In this document: positions 53,036-61,297 of the stretch, piece after piece
Numbering within the stretch: position 1 is the stretch's first letter
Layout: each line of letters opens with the position of its first letter
NCBI GenBank assembly: GCA_943373175.1
Contig: CALSBM010000008.1
Span: 3,537-67,536 of the forward strand
DNA: 64,000 nt
Source of the DNA: JAIXUI01 sp943373175
Lineage (GTDB): Bacteria; Bacteroidota; Bacteroidia; UBA7662; JAIXUI01
Direction of reading: 5' to 3'
Position numbers and translations under genes: made by a program
The notes under the pieces: model-generated
Seen by the model: only the letters and a program-made list of their open reading frames with translations
What the model was told of the DNA's origin: nothing
Database searches by the model: none

Positions 53036-54304
53036 TTATGGCTGGAGATTCTCCTGATTCAATAACTCTGAACCTGTCAGTTTCAATATCCAGCGCATCA
53101 TTGGACCAGAAGTCATGGAGGTAATAAGTGCCATAATGACTAAAGCTACAAACATATCTTCCCTTATTAGCCCGGCTTGCAAAGCGAGGGATGCCAAGAT
53201 AATTTCCATTGCGCCGCGGGCATTCATACCAAAGCCAACGACTAACGACTCAGACCAAGGATAACCTGATGAACGCGCTGCAAGGGTACAGCCAATTAAC
53301 TTTCCTGCCATTGCAAGCACTAGAACAAGTAAGCAAAGAAGAGGGTTAAAATTTTCAATAAAACTCACTTTCAACCCTATAGAAACAAAGAATACAGGCG
53401 CGAAAATGTTGGTGACAAACACATGGATAATTTCCCTGACTTTCGCATTCATGTGCTCGGATTCACCGAGTGAAACACCCATAATAAATGCTCCAAAAAT
53501 GGCATGAATCCCAAGATGCTCGGTAAGTGCTGCGGCAAAAAAAGCTAACGCAATGGTGACGCCCATAATTCCACCCGGCCAAGAAAAGTACTGATTAATC
53601 TTAGGAAGAATAAGATTGAAAATCCGTTTTCCAAGAGTAATCATCAGAAATGCGAAGGCCAGGGTATAACCTCCATTAATGAGAATTCCACTAAACGAGA
53701 CATTCTCACCCATCATTCCGAGGATTACGGAGAAAATTAGCCAGCCCAAAAAATCATCGACCATTGCTGAAGAGATTATCAGCATTCCCACATTGGTTTT
53801 GAATATTTTCAAATCCATTAGAGTGCGAGCGATAACCGGTAAGGCACTAATGCTAAGAGCTGTTCCAAGAAACAAAGAGAAAAGCAACGGTGAAGTACCG
53901 CTCTGGCCAAACCAGTGTGGGTACTGCCAGGGTAGCCAGAACCCGATAGCAAATGGAATAATTAGTCCTCCCATACTGGTAATAAGCGCTTTCTTTCCTT
54001 GCTTAAGTATGAGGTGCATTTCAACTTCAAGACCGGCAATAAATAGCAAGAGGATAACCGAAATTTTGACTACTCCGTCGAAGGCGATAAAGCTTTGAGA
54101 ATCGCCACGAAAGAGGCTAGTAAATGCATCAGGCGCAATTTTTCCAAAAAGGGTTGGCCCAAGGACAATGCCCGCAATCAATTCGCCCACTACTGCCGGC
54201 TGGTTGAACCTTCGCAATAGTTCACCAAAAAGACGCCCAACGAGCATCACAACGCCCAACATTACAAGGAGATGTGCCAGTTCGGCATGTGCCAAGGCCT
54301 TCAT
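53036..54304 (-). CDS. Cation:proton antiporter, CPA2 (KefB/Na+-H+ exchanger) family
   Basis: This 422-aa inner-membrane protein has about 12 hydrophobic segments. Signatures are FNQPAVVGELIAGIVLGPTL near the N-terminus, LLLFIAGLEVEMHL, SISALPVIARTLMDL, SAMVDDFLGW (the ion-binding Asp pair of electrogenic antiporters) and GFGMNARGAMEIILA. It exchanges Na+ or K+ for H+. There is no C-terminal TrkA-N domain. Start ATG at 54304 lies 8 bp after the stop of the universal stress gene; a GTG at 54310 is the alternative. The coupling suggests stress-linked ion or pH homeostasis. Confidence 0.88.
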   Translation of the reverse strand: MKALAHAELAHLLVMLGVVMLVGRLFGELLRRFNQPAVVGELIAGIVLGPTLFGKIAPDAFTSLFRGDSQSFIAFDGVVKISVILLLFIAGLEVEMHLILKQGKKALITSMGGLIIPFAIGFWLPWQYPHWFGQSGTSPLLFSLFLGTALSISALPVIARTLMDLKIFKTNVGMLIISSAMVDDFLGWLIFSVILGMMGENVSFSGILINGGYTLAFAFLMITLGKRIFNLILPKINQYFSWPGGIMGVTIALAFFAAALTEHLGIHAIFGAFIMGVSLGESEHMNAKVREIIHVFVTNIFAPVFFVSIGLKVSFIENFNPLLCLLVLVLAMAGKLIGCTLAARSSGYPWSESLVVGFGMNARGAMEIILASLALQAGLIREDMFVALVIMALITSMTSGPMMRWILKLTGSELLNQENLQP

Positions 54305-54312
54305 GGGCACTA

Positions 54313-55152
54313 TCAGGATTTGATCATGAGGATATTGGCCGGAAGATCTGCAAGAATATGCTCCAAATCGTGTGGAAAGATTCGGTCTATTAAGTTGTAT
54401 TTCTTACCCGGAGCACTAATCACTAATAAATCGGCGTCGATTTCCTTTGTAAAATTTGTCACTTCAACTCCTGGCTTTCCTGAAAGCATTTTTGTTACAT
54501 AAGGCATGTTTCGGAGTTTGCTTTCAGCATACTGGAATACCGATTTATCTTCCTGAATCATCTCCTTATTCATTTGCAACGCTTCTGTTTCCGTAAGGTC
54601 TTCGTTCATCATTCGTTTGAAGCCGTGGAGATCGCATTCGCGGGTGATGTACAGGCGTTCTAGTTTCTCTTTGCGAATAAACTCCATTGACTGGTCAAAA
54701 TAACGGCCTGCTGCTTCGCCTTCTACCATGTTCAAAACCACTTTTCCAAATGGTTTAGGGTGGTGGCTAGGTTTCATGATGAGTAAAACATTACAATGAG
54801 ATTGCCTAATAATGTCTCTTGCAATGCTTCCCATGTAATAGGTGAAGATGTTGTCCTTAATTAATGCTCCTGCTATGAGTAAATCAACCTTGAATGTGTC
54901 ACATGCTTCAATAATCTTCTCAACTGTATTTCCTTTCTTCCATACAATGATAACATTATGAAGGTTATGATACTCGGCCAGCCGGTTGATGTTGATTTCT
55001 TTCTCTTCTGTTTTTTCTCCAACGTGAATGAGAATGATTTTGGCATCGAACAAATTTCGGATGCGCACGGCTTCAGCCAGCAGGGCTTCCATGGTGGGTG
55101 AAAAGGCCACAGCTATGGCCACAGTACGAATCGGTTTAACAGGCGCCTCCAT
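54313..55152 (-). CDS. Tandem universal stress protein (UspA family)
   Basis: This 279-aa protein contains two Usp folds. The first begins IRTVAIAVAFSPTMEALLAE and has the glycine-rich ATP loop in GSIARDIIRQSHCNVLLIMK. The second covers about residues 145-279, with DLLVISAPGKKYNLIDRIF and ending LADLPANILMIKS. The second unit lacks a clear GxxGS loop, suggesting one nucleotide site. Co-transcription with the antiporter (8-bp gap) points to a regulatory or sensory role on transport, which is inference. ATG at 55152 is preferred over TTG at 55164. Confidence 0.82.
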   Translation of the reverse strand: MEAPVKPIRTVAIAVAFSPTMEALLAEAVRIRNLFDAKIILIHVGEKTEEKEININRLAEYHNLHNVIIVWKKGNTVEKIIEACDTFKVDLLIAGALIKDNIFTYYMGSIARDIIRQSHCNVLLIMKPSHHPKPFGKVVLNMVEGEAAGRYFDQSMEFIRKEKLERLYITRECDLHGFKRMMNEDLTETEALQMNKEMIQEDKSVFQYAESKLRNMPYVTKMLSGKPGVEVTNFTKEIDADLLVISAPGKKYNLIDRIFPHDLEHILADLPANILMIKS

Positions 55153-55243
55153 AATTGGAATCAATGTTCAGAATGTCACAAAATAGGCAACCGAAAAGGC
55201 TATCGCAAAGAATAGCTTGATACAACAACGATTTTTTAATTTC

Positions 55244-56260
55244 TTAAAGCTTCGACAACGCTTTTATTAACGCAGGGCCTTGATAAATAAATCCGGTGTA
55301 AAGCTGAAACAAGCTTGCTCCATGATCGAGCGTAGCCTGAGCATCTGCTGCTGAACCAATTCCTCCAACTGCAATGAGCGGAATTTTTCCTTGGCTATAA
55401 CGTGAAAGATGCTTGAGTACTTCGAGTGCCTTATCTCTCAATGGCTTCCCACTAATTCCTCCTGCGCCAAAATTTGTGATTTGATCTGCGTTGTAATGAA
55501 GCCCTTCTCTTGACAGTGTTGTATTGGTAGCTACAAGAGCAGCAAGGTTACAAGAAAAAGCCAAGTCGATTACTTCGTCTAACTGGGTTGGAGTTAAATC
55601 TGGAGCAATTTTGAGAAAGAGTGGCTTAGGTTGTTCAAGCTTCGTGTTTTCTTGCTGAAGGTAACGAAGCAGCCTTTCCAAAGGCTCTTTATCCTGCAAC
55701 GCTCTTAATCCGGGAGTGTTCGGAGAAGAAACATTGAGGGTAAAGTAATCAACATAAGGTGCCAATGCCCTAAAACTTTCCGCATAATCGAGTTCGGCTT
55801 CCTCGTTCGGACGGTCTTTATTCTTTCCAAGATTTCCACCCAAAATTAAACCGGGAGGTTTTTGCAAATGCTTGAGCCTTCCTGCCATAGCACTGACTCC
55901 TTGGTTATTAAATCCAAGCCGATTGAGTAAGGCATCGTCTTTTTTCAGTCTGAATAATCTAGGGTGGGAATTGCCAGGCTGAGGTTTGGGTGTAACTGTA
56001 CCGATTTCGATATGGCCAAATCCCAATGCAGCAAGTTCAGGAATCCAACGACCGTTCTTATCGAATCCGGCTGCTAAGCCTACTTTATTGGGAAAGCGAA
56101 GTCCGGCGAGGTGTACCGGGCGGCCTTGGTCGGCTGAAACTGTCCAAGCTGCTGGCAAGCCGGGAATCTTTGTCCCCAGTTGCAACAAGTCCATAGTCAG
56201 GTAATGCGCCGTTTCGGGCTCGAGACTGAACATCAGCCTGCGGAACAGGGAATATAACAT
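55244..56260 (-). CDS. pyrD: Dihydroorotate dehydrogenase (quinone), class 2
   Basis: This 338-aa enzyme carries out the fourth step of pyrimidine synthesis, passing electrons to membrane quinone. The N-terminal amphipathic helix region (LYSLFRRLMFSLEPETAHYL) is the class 2 membrane anchor. VGLAAGFDKNGRWIPELAAL, GNSHPRLFRL, LNVSSPNTPGLR (catalytic Ser) and LIAVGGIGSAADAQATLDHG are the FMN-barrel signatures. Length is typical. It is divergent from mtaB, with a ~40-bp gap that must hold both promoters. Confidence 0.95.
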   Translation of the reverse strand: MLYSLFRRLMFSLEPETAHYLTMDLLQLGTKIPGLPAAWTVSADQGRPVHLAGLRFPNKVGLAAGFDKNGRWIPELAALGFGHIEIGTVTPKPQPGNSHPRLFRLKKDDALLNRLGFNNQGVSAMAGRLKHLQKPPGLILGGNLGKNKDRPNEEAELDYAESFRALAPYVDYFTLNVSSPNTPGLRALQDKEPLERLLRYLQQENTKLEQPKPLFLKIAPDLTPTQLDEVIDLAFSCNLAALVATNTTLSREGLHYNADQITNFGAGGISGKPLRDKALEVLKHLSRYSQGKIPLIAVGGIGSAADAQATLDHGASLFQLYTGFIYQGPALIKALSKL

Positions 56261-56277
56261 GCAGCGAAATTACCGCA

Positions 56278-56285
56278 TACCTTTG
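56278..56285 (+). promoter_or_regulatory. Putative -7 box of mtaB operon promoter (TACCTTTG)
   Basis: TACCTTTG fully fits TAnnTTTG. Its final G is the first base of the upstream GTG candidate start of mtaB, which argues that translation begins at the ATG at 56300, leaving a leader of only a few bases. No -33 TTTG is evident. Confidence 0.5.
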
Positions 56286-56299
56286 TGGCCTCCAACGAC

Positions 56300-57676
56300 A
56301 TGCAAGCAAGTACAGGAACTAATCCTACTGTAGCATTCTATACCCTCGGATGCAAACTAAATTTCTCAGAAACTTCGGCTATTGGCCGGCAGTTTATGGA
56401 CGACGGCTATAAGAAAGTAGCCTTTACTGACGGGGCAGATGTGTATGTGATTAACACGTGTTCTGTAACCGACCATGCCGATAAGAAATGTAGAAAAGTG
56501 GTTCAACAAGCGTTAAAGCACAATCCAAACGCTTACGTAGCCGTGGTAGGATGTTACGCACAGCTCAAACCGGATGAAATTCTAGAAATTCCGGGAGTAA
56601 GGATGGTCTTAGGCGCCCAGGAGAAATTTTCTTTAACCCGGCATATCAAAGAACAACAACATCTCTTTACGCCAATTAAGATAGCCGGTGATATAGAAGA
56701 AGTCAATCGATTCACAACATCTTGGTCAGCCGGAGATAGAACCCGCTCATTCCTGAAAGTGCAGGACGGCTGTAACTATTCTTGCTCATTCTGCACGATT
56801 CCGCTTGCAAGGGGAAGAAGTCGCAGCGGGAATCCGAGTGACCTTATTGCCCAAGCAGAAGCCATTGCTGCTTCCGGAATTCGCGAAATAGTATTAACCG
56901 GTGTCAATATCGGAGATTATGGCTTGAGTGGTGAAGATCAGAATCGCTTCAGAATTCATGGCACTTTTCTCGACTTAATCAAACGATTTGATCTAGTTGA
57001 AGGCATAAGCCGATATAGGATTTCGTCCATCGAACCTAACTTACTGAGTAACGATGTAATTCGGTTTGTGGCAGAATCCAAGCGATTTGTCCCTCACTTT
57101 CATATACCGCTTCAAAGTGGTAGTGACAAAATACTAAGGCTGATGCGAAGGCGCTACCATAGAGCTCTTTATGCTGAACGAGTTAACACTATTAAGCGAT
57201 TAATGCCTGATGCCTGTATCGGCGTGGATGTTATCGTTGGGTTTCCAGGAGAAACAGATGAGGATTTTCTGGATACTTACCGCTTCCTTCAAGAGTTAAA
57301 CATCAGCTATTTGCATGTTTTCACCTATTCAGAACGCCCAAATACTCCGGCAGCCGATATGGCAGAACGAGTAACTCCTCGTATTCGACATGAACGAAAC
57401 ACTCAGTTGCAAAGCCTGAGTGATAAAAAGCGGAGTGCATTTTACCGCAGCCAGTTAGGTAAAGCGGCAACCGTGCTGTTTGAGCAAGAGGAAAAAGAGG
57501 ATATGATGTACGGATTCACCGAGCAGTATGTAAAAGTTGCCGCTCCTTATGACCCTTTACTTGTAAATGAAATGATTCCGGTAAGGCTAACAGACATCGG
57601 TGAGGATGGAATAGTGAAGGTTCAAATTTTACATAGTCTTTCACAAACAAGCATGTTACAACCACAAGGTTTATGA
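56300..57676 (+). CDS. mtaB: tRNA t6A37 methylthiotransferase
   Basis: This 458-aa radical-SAM methylthiotransferase converts t6A37 to ms2t6A in tRNA. The N-terminal UPF0004 domain holds three cluster cysteines (TLGCKLNFSE; INTCSVTDHADKKC; VVGCYAQL). The radical-SAM site is VQDGCNYSCSFCTIPLARGR (C-x3-C-x2-C), and a TRAM-like region closes the protein. TLGCKLN and the intact Cys set place it nearer MtaB than MiaB or RimO. I use the ATG at 56300; the GTG at 56285 falls on the -7 box. Its stop overlaps the next ATG (ATGA), heading a four-gene coupled operon. Confidence 0.93.
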   Translation: MQASTGTNPTVAFYTLGCKLNFSETSAIGRQFMDDGYKKVAFTDGADVYVINTCSVTDHADKKCRKVVQQALKHNPNAYVAVVGCYAQLKPDEILEIPGVRMVLGAQEKFSLTRHIKEQQHLFTPIKIAGDIEEVNRFTTSWSAGDRTRSFLKVQDGCNYSCSFCTIPLARGRSRSGNPSDLIAQAEAIAASGIREIVLTGVNIGDYGLSGEDQNRFRIHGTFLDLIKRFDLVEGISRYRISSIEPNLLSNDVIRFVAESKRFVPHFHIPLQSGSDKILRLMRRRYHRALYAERVNTIKRLMPDACIGVDVIVGFPGETDEDFLDTYRFLQELNISYLHVFTYSERPNTPAADMAERVTPRIRHERNTQLQSLSDKKRSAFYRSQLGKAATVLFEQEEKEDMMYGFTEQYVKVAAPYDPLLVNEMIPVRLTDIGEDGIVKVQILHSLSQTSMLQPQGL

Positions 57677-58206
57677 TCGAAAAAATGCTAAAAGGCGGCA
57701 TCATTGCTTTGTTGCTGTTCATCGTTGCCTACGGCAGTTACCGATTGTTGCGGCCATCAGCACCCAGTGCGCCAGACCCATCTACCCTTCCTACTTTTGA
57801 AATGAAGGAACTTGGAACTGAGTCTATGTTTGATTCTGAACAACTTGATAATGACAAGGAAACAATCATCTTTTATTACGGTCCTGAATGCAGCCATTGT
57901 AGGACGCTCGCTGATGAGGTAAGAAGCAGAATGGATATGCTTAAGGATGTCAATTTGGTTTACATAACCCATATCAACGCCTACAAAGCAGAGCAGTTTC
58001 GAAAACTCTACGGATTCGACAAGTATCCTTCAGTACATTTTCTCCTCAACGATGGCAGCACCTTTTACAATGCTTTTGGCGATATGTTCATTCCTTCGGT
58101 CTATATCTATGGCAAGGATAGAAAGCTAAAAAGGTTTATTCGGGGTGAAACCAGTATTCGGGAGATTCTACCATTAATCGAAGGAATTCGTGAATCGGCG
58201 TCATGA
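57673..58206 (+). CDS. Membrane-anchored thioredoxin-like protein
   Basis: This 177-aa protein has an N-terminal transmembrane anchor (GGIIALLLFIVAYGSYRLL), a Pro/Ser linker and a thioredoxin-like domain. The probable redox site is YYGPECSHCRTLADEV (C-x2-C), and a cis-Pro segment YGFDKYPSVHFLL follows. The domain probably faces the periplasm; a thiol-disulfide role is expected, and substrates are unknown. It overlaps both neighbours by 4 bp, so it is translated with mtaB and folB. Confidence 0.82.
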   Translation: MIEKMLKGGIIALLLFIVAYGSYRLLRPSAPSAPDPSTLPTFEMKELGTESMFDSEQLDNDKETIIFYYGPECSHCRTLADEVRSRMDMLKDVNLVYITHINAYKAEQFRKLYGFDKYPSVHFLLNDGSTFYNAFGDMFIPSVYIYGKDRKLKRFIRGETSIREILPLIEGIRESAS

Positions 58207-58571
58207 GGTGGGAAATTCAATTAAATAATGCTCGCTTTTATGCATTTATCGGGGTGTATCCCGAAGAACAAATAGCAGGTAATTGGTTCGAAGTAAACAT
58301 TAACGTGTCGGCAACAGATATCAAAGAAGTTCCAACTTGCATTACTGAAACATTAGACTACAGCCTGCTTTATCAAGTTGCAAAAGAGGAAATGACGCAA
58401 AAAGATACGCTTATTGAAACGGTTGCCGGAAGAATAGGACAAAGGCTACTAAATCAGGCTAAGGGAGTTGAAACCGTTGAAGTTAGCATCACAAAGCTAG
58501 CTCCAGCGTTAGGAGGCCCTTTATCAGCCACTTCGGTAAAGGCTATCTTTAGCGTATCTTCGCCACGATGA
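58203..58571 (+). CDS. folB: Dihydroneopterin aldolase
   Basis: This 122-aa cytoplasmic enzyme of folate synthesis cleaves 7,8-dihydroneopterin to 6-hydroxymethyl-dihydropterin. Family features are ARFYAFIGVYPEEQIAGNWF near the N-terminus, TLDYSLLYQVAKEEM and the strand VEVSITKLAPALGGPL. Length is normal for FolB. ATG overlaps the thioredoxin-like gene stop (ATGA), and its stop overlaps the methyltransferase start. Other folate genes are not in this stretch. Confidence 0.9.
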   Translation: MRWEIQLNNARFYAFIGVYPEEQIAGNWFEVNINVSATDIKEVPTCITETLDYSLLYQVAKEEMTQKDTLIETVAGRIGQRLLNQAKGVETVEVSITKLAPALGGPLSATSVKAIFSVSSPR

Positions 58572-59335
58572 GTCTTCATACCGCTGAGCGAACCACCATA
58601 CAAGAAGCGTCCGAAAATCCCATTTTTCAACGACACCTTATTGCATATCATGAAGCTGCTGCACGTATTTCAGGCGAAGTGCTTGAAATTGGGTGTGGCG
58701 AAGGGTATGGCATAAGCATTCTTTCCCCACACTGCACCCGATATACCGGAGTTGACAAATTCCCGACAACCATCGCACAAAAGCCGGAGCATGTTACTAT
58801 TCTGCAAATGAATGTGCCGCCTTTAACAGGCCTAGCATCGGGCAGTGTTGACTTTGTGGTCAGTTTTCAGGTGATAGAGCATATCGAAGACGATAGCAAG
58901 TTTCTTCAGGAAATACACCGGGTGTTAAAGCCTGGAGGAAAATTGATTATGACTACTCCAAATCGGGAAATGTCGTTATCACGAAATCCTTGGCATGTAC
59001 GGGAGTACCGTCTTGCGGAAATGAAAAGTCGAGTAGAACAGGTGTTTGGCGCTTTCGAATTTCTGGGTGTTAAAGGCAACTCGAAGGTGATGGAATATTA
59101 CGAGCAGAATAAAGCTTCTGTTCGCAAGTTTACCCGCTTTGATATATTGAATCTGCAATACCGCCTTCCCCGAAGATTGCTTCAAATTCCTTATGATATT
59201 GCCAATCGGATGAACCGAAGGATGCTCAAAAAGGCAAGCACTCAATTAGTGAGCGATATTCACTATTCAGATTACAGCCTTGAAGCTGCAAGTAAAACAT
59301 CGTTAGATTGGTTTGTAATTGCTACTAAAAAATAG
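58568..59335 (+). CDS. Class I SAM-dependent methyltransferase
   Basis: This 255-aa protein has motif I VLEIGCGEGYGISIL (residues ~38-52), then YTGVDKFPTTIA, the post-motif VDFVVSFQVIEHIEDDSKFL and EIHRVLKPGGKLIMTTPN, all typical of methyltransferase type 11/25 proteins. The C-terminal ~100 residues are more basic and variable. Substrate is unknown; the operon offers no firm hint beyond tRNA modification and folate synthesis. It is the last of four genes linked by 4-bp overlaps. Confidence 0.85.
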   Translation: MSLHTAERTTIQEASENPIFQRHLIAYHEAAARISGEVLEIGCGEGYGISILSPHCTRYTGVDKFPTTIAQKPEHVTILQMNVPPLTGLASGSVDFVVSFQVIEHIEDDSKFLQEIHRVLKPGGKLIMTTPNREMSLSRNPWHVREYRLAEMKSRVEQVFGAFEFLGVKGNSKVMEYYEQNKASVRKFTRFDILNLQYRLPRRLLQIPYDIANRMNRRMLKKASTQLVSDIHYSDYSLEAASKTSLDWFVIATKK

Positions 59336-59377
59336 GTTCAAAAGCCAACTGTCATCCTAATAAAATGGATGAAAATT

Positions 59378-60499
59378 CTAATTTTTAATCCATTTCTTTC
59401 GTGCTATTTTATTTTCTGAGATTATTTCAAGTAAATAAATTCCATTAGGAAAATGTTCTACCGATAATTGGTAATGATGGTTTTCAGCCTTAATCTGCTG
59501 AATTAGTTTGCCATTTAAATCGTAAACAAATAATGTTGAAAGACCTTTCCCCGGCCAGTTAATTTCAAGTGTATTACTTGCAGGAACAGGGAATAAATGA
59601 ACAACATCGTTTAAATCAATATTTGATGACTGAGTGGTTATGTTCGTTAGTTGAATATTTGCACTACCACAGGAAGCAAAATCTTTAAAATTCAGTCTAA
59701 TGGTTGAATTGGGAGTTGATCCAATAACAGGATTAGGAATGGAGATTGGATTACCCAAAGTAGCCTGGCCTGGTGTGATGGTAATGGGAAGCATTTTATT
59801 TTGGAAGCTGGTGCTATTTTGTCCCATAGCGACATAAAGAATATCATTATCGAAAAAACAACCGTAAGCAGAAGACGCATCAAAAGAAACCGGTATCGTA
59901 TCAATGATAGCACCAGTTGGTGAAAGGATGTTTAATCTGTTTACATTAGGTCCAATTCCTGTAAAGAAATAGACATTACCTATACTATCTACCGCAACAT
60001 CGCCTACAGGAGAGGCAACGGTATCTTGCCAAATGGTTATCATTGCTGAACCGGTAAATCGCTTTATTAAACTTGGCCAAAGCGCTGTTTTACTTGCATG
60101 GAAATACAAGTAAGGGCCTTTTCCTCCTGCATTTGTAATGGTATAATCCGAGGTGCTGTCGGAATAAACTACTGTCCAGTTGCTTCCGTCTAATCGCAAT
60201 ATTTTATTTACTGCTCCTTGTTTAACGTGAGAATACAGCTTATTTCCATTACCGAAATCGGCAATTGCCAACGACATTTGTAAATTATTCGGTAAGGCAA
60301 TAATTGGTGTTGATAAATTGGGAATGGTAATAGTGCCTCCAGAATTGTTCAAGCGATATACAGCAGTTAGTACTCCATTTGTTGCATTTCCAACCGCATA
60401 AAACTGTCCGGAACCGCACAGCAACTGTGCAAAGCCATTTGTTGGAAAAGAAAATAAAACTACCAGGGTAACTATCCAGTAAAATGCTCCGTTTTTCAT
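59378..60499 (-). CDS. T9SS-secreted protein with NHL-like propeller
   Basis: From the ATG at 60499, a 373-aa protein has a signal peptide (YWIVTLVVLFSFPTNGFAQ), a body of repeated beta-strands such as VGDVAVDSIGNVYFFTGIGP that suggests an NHL/SMP-30-like propeller, and a C-terminal type A sorting domain (HLFPVPASNTLEINWPGKGL; GIYLLEIISENKIARKKW). It is exported by type IX secretion and attached or released. The N-terminal Cys of QLLCGSGQFYA is not at a lipobox. Ligand is unknown. It is convergent with the methyltransferase operon. Confidence 0.85.
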   Translation of the reverse strand: MKNGAFYWIVTLVVLFSFPTNGFAQLLCGSGQFYAVGNATNGVLTAVYRLNNSGGTITIPNLSTPIIALPNNLQMSLAIADFGNGNKLYSHVKQGAVNKILRLDGSNWTVVYSDSTSDYTITNAGGKGPYLYFHASKTALWPSLIKRFTGSAMITIWQDTVASPVGDVAVDSIGNVYFFTGIGPNVNRLNILSPTGAIIDTIPVSFDASSAYGCFFDNDILYVAMGQNSTSFQNKMLPITITPGQATLGNPISIPNPVIGSTPNSTIRLNFKDFASCGSANIQLTNITTQSSNIDLNDVVHLFPVPASNTLEINWPGKGLSTLFVYDLNGKLIQQIKAENHHYQLSVEHFPNGIYLLEIISENKIARKKWIKN

Positions 60500-60639
60500 G
60501 ATTTGAATTATCAGAAAACGAACATACCTCAATCTTTGACGCTAATTTCCTAATAACTTCTGAATGGACGTTAATAGCCTGTTAATCCAAGCTTTTGAGC
60601 TCAACAACGGAATAAAGCAATTCGGAAAATTGAATCGCT

Positions 60640-61278
60640 TTACAAAAATGGATTATGCATTTTCTCGTGTCCGATGGTAGTTACTGGGCCATGTCCAGGA
60701 TAAACTAAAGTATCGTCGGGCAACGGCCAAAGAACTTGGGAAATGCTGTCTAACAGTTGTTGGTGATTTCCGAGAGGCAAGTCGGTTCGCCCAATGCTTT
60801 CACGAAAGAGTGCATCTCCTCCAATCAACCAATTATCTTCCTTGCAATAAAAACAAATGCTTCCAGGCGAATGTCCTGGAACCCACAAAAGTTTAATTTC
60901 TCTTCCTCCAAATTGGAGTATGTCGCCGTCATGAAGGTCGAAGTCGAACTCTGGAAGTGCTCTGGCTTTCAACCCATACAATTCGGCAATCTGAGGCATT
61001 GCCACCAGAACAGGTTTTTCCAGTGGATTTATCCTAGCTCGTAAATCAAAAGCTTGTGCCAAATATCCACTGCCAAAGACATGATCAAGATGGCCGTGGG
61101 TGTGCCATAACCCTACAGGACGAAGTTTCTCCTGCTCTATCCAACGAGTAATTCTTCCTTCTTCAGAACTACCGTAACAACCAGGATCGAGGATGACGCA
61201 GGTGTTATTCTGTTCATCAACCAAGATATAGGTGTTTTCCATGAAAGGACTATACACCTGAGTGTGAACCCGAATCAT
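60640..61278 (-). CDS. MBL-fold metallohydrolase (glyoxalase II-like)
   Basis: This 212-aa cytoplasmic protein contains the metal-binding motif HTHGHLDH (residues 59-66), a further ligand His in WVPGHSPGSICFY, the bridging Asp in LIGGDALF and the final His in LVYPGHGPVTTIG. Spacing and length fit the short YcbL/glyoxalase II-like group, which hydrolyses thioesters. It ends 141 bp from the T9SS gene and starts 20 bp after infB, and may be co-transcribed with infB. Confidence 0.87.
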   Translation of the reverse strand: MIRVHTQVYSPFMENTYILVDEQNNTCVILDPGCYGSSEEGRITRWIEQEKLRPVGLWHTHGHLDHVFGSGYLAQAFDLRARINPLEKPVLVAMPQIAELYGLKARALPEFDFDLHDGDILQFGGREIKLLWVPGHSPGSICFYCKEDNWLIGGDALFRESIGRTDLPLGNHQQLLDSISQVLWPLPDDTLVYPGHGPVTTIGHEKMHNPFL

Positions 61279-61297
61279 GAATTAATGGAAAGAGGAA

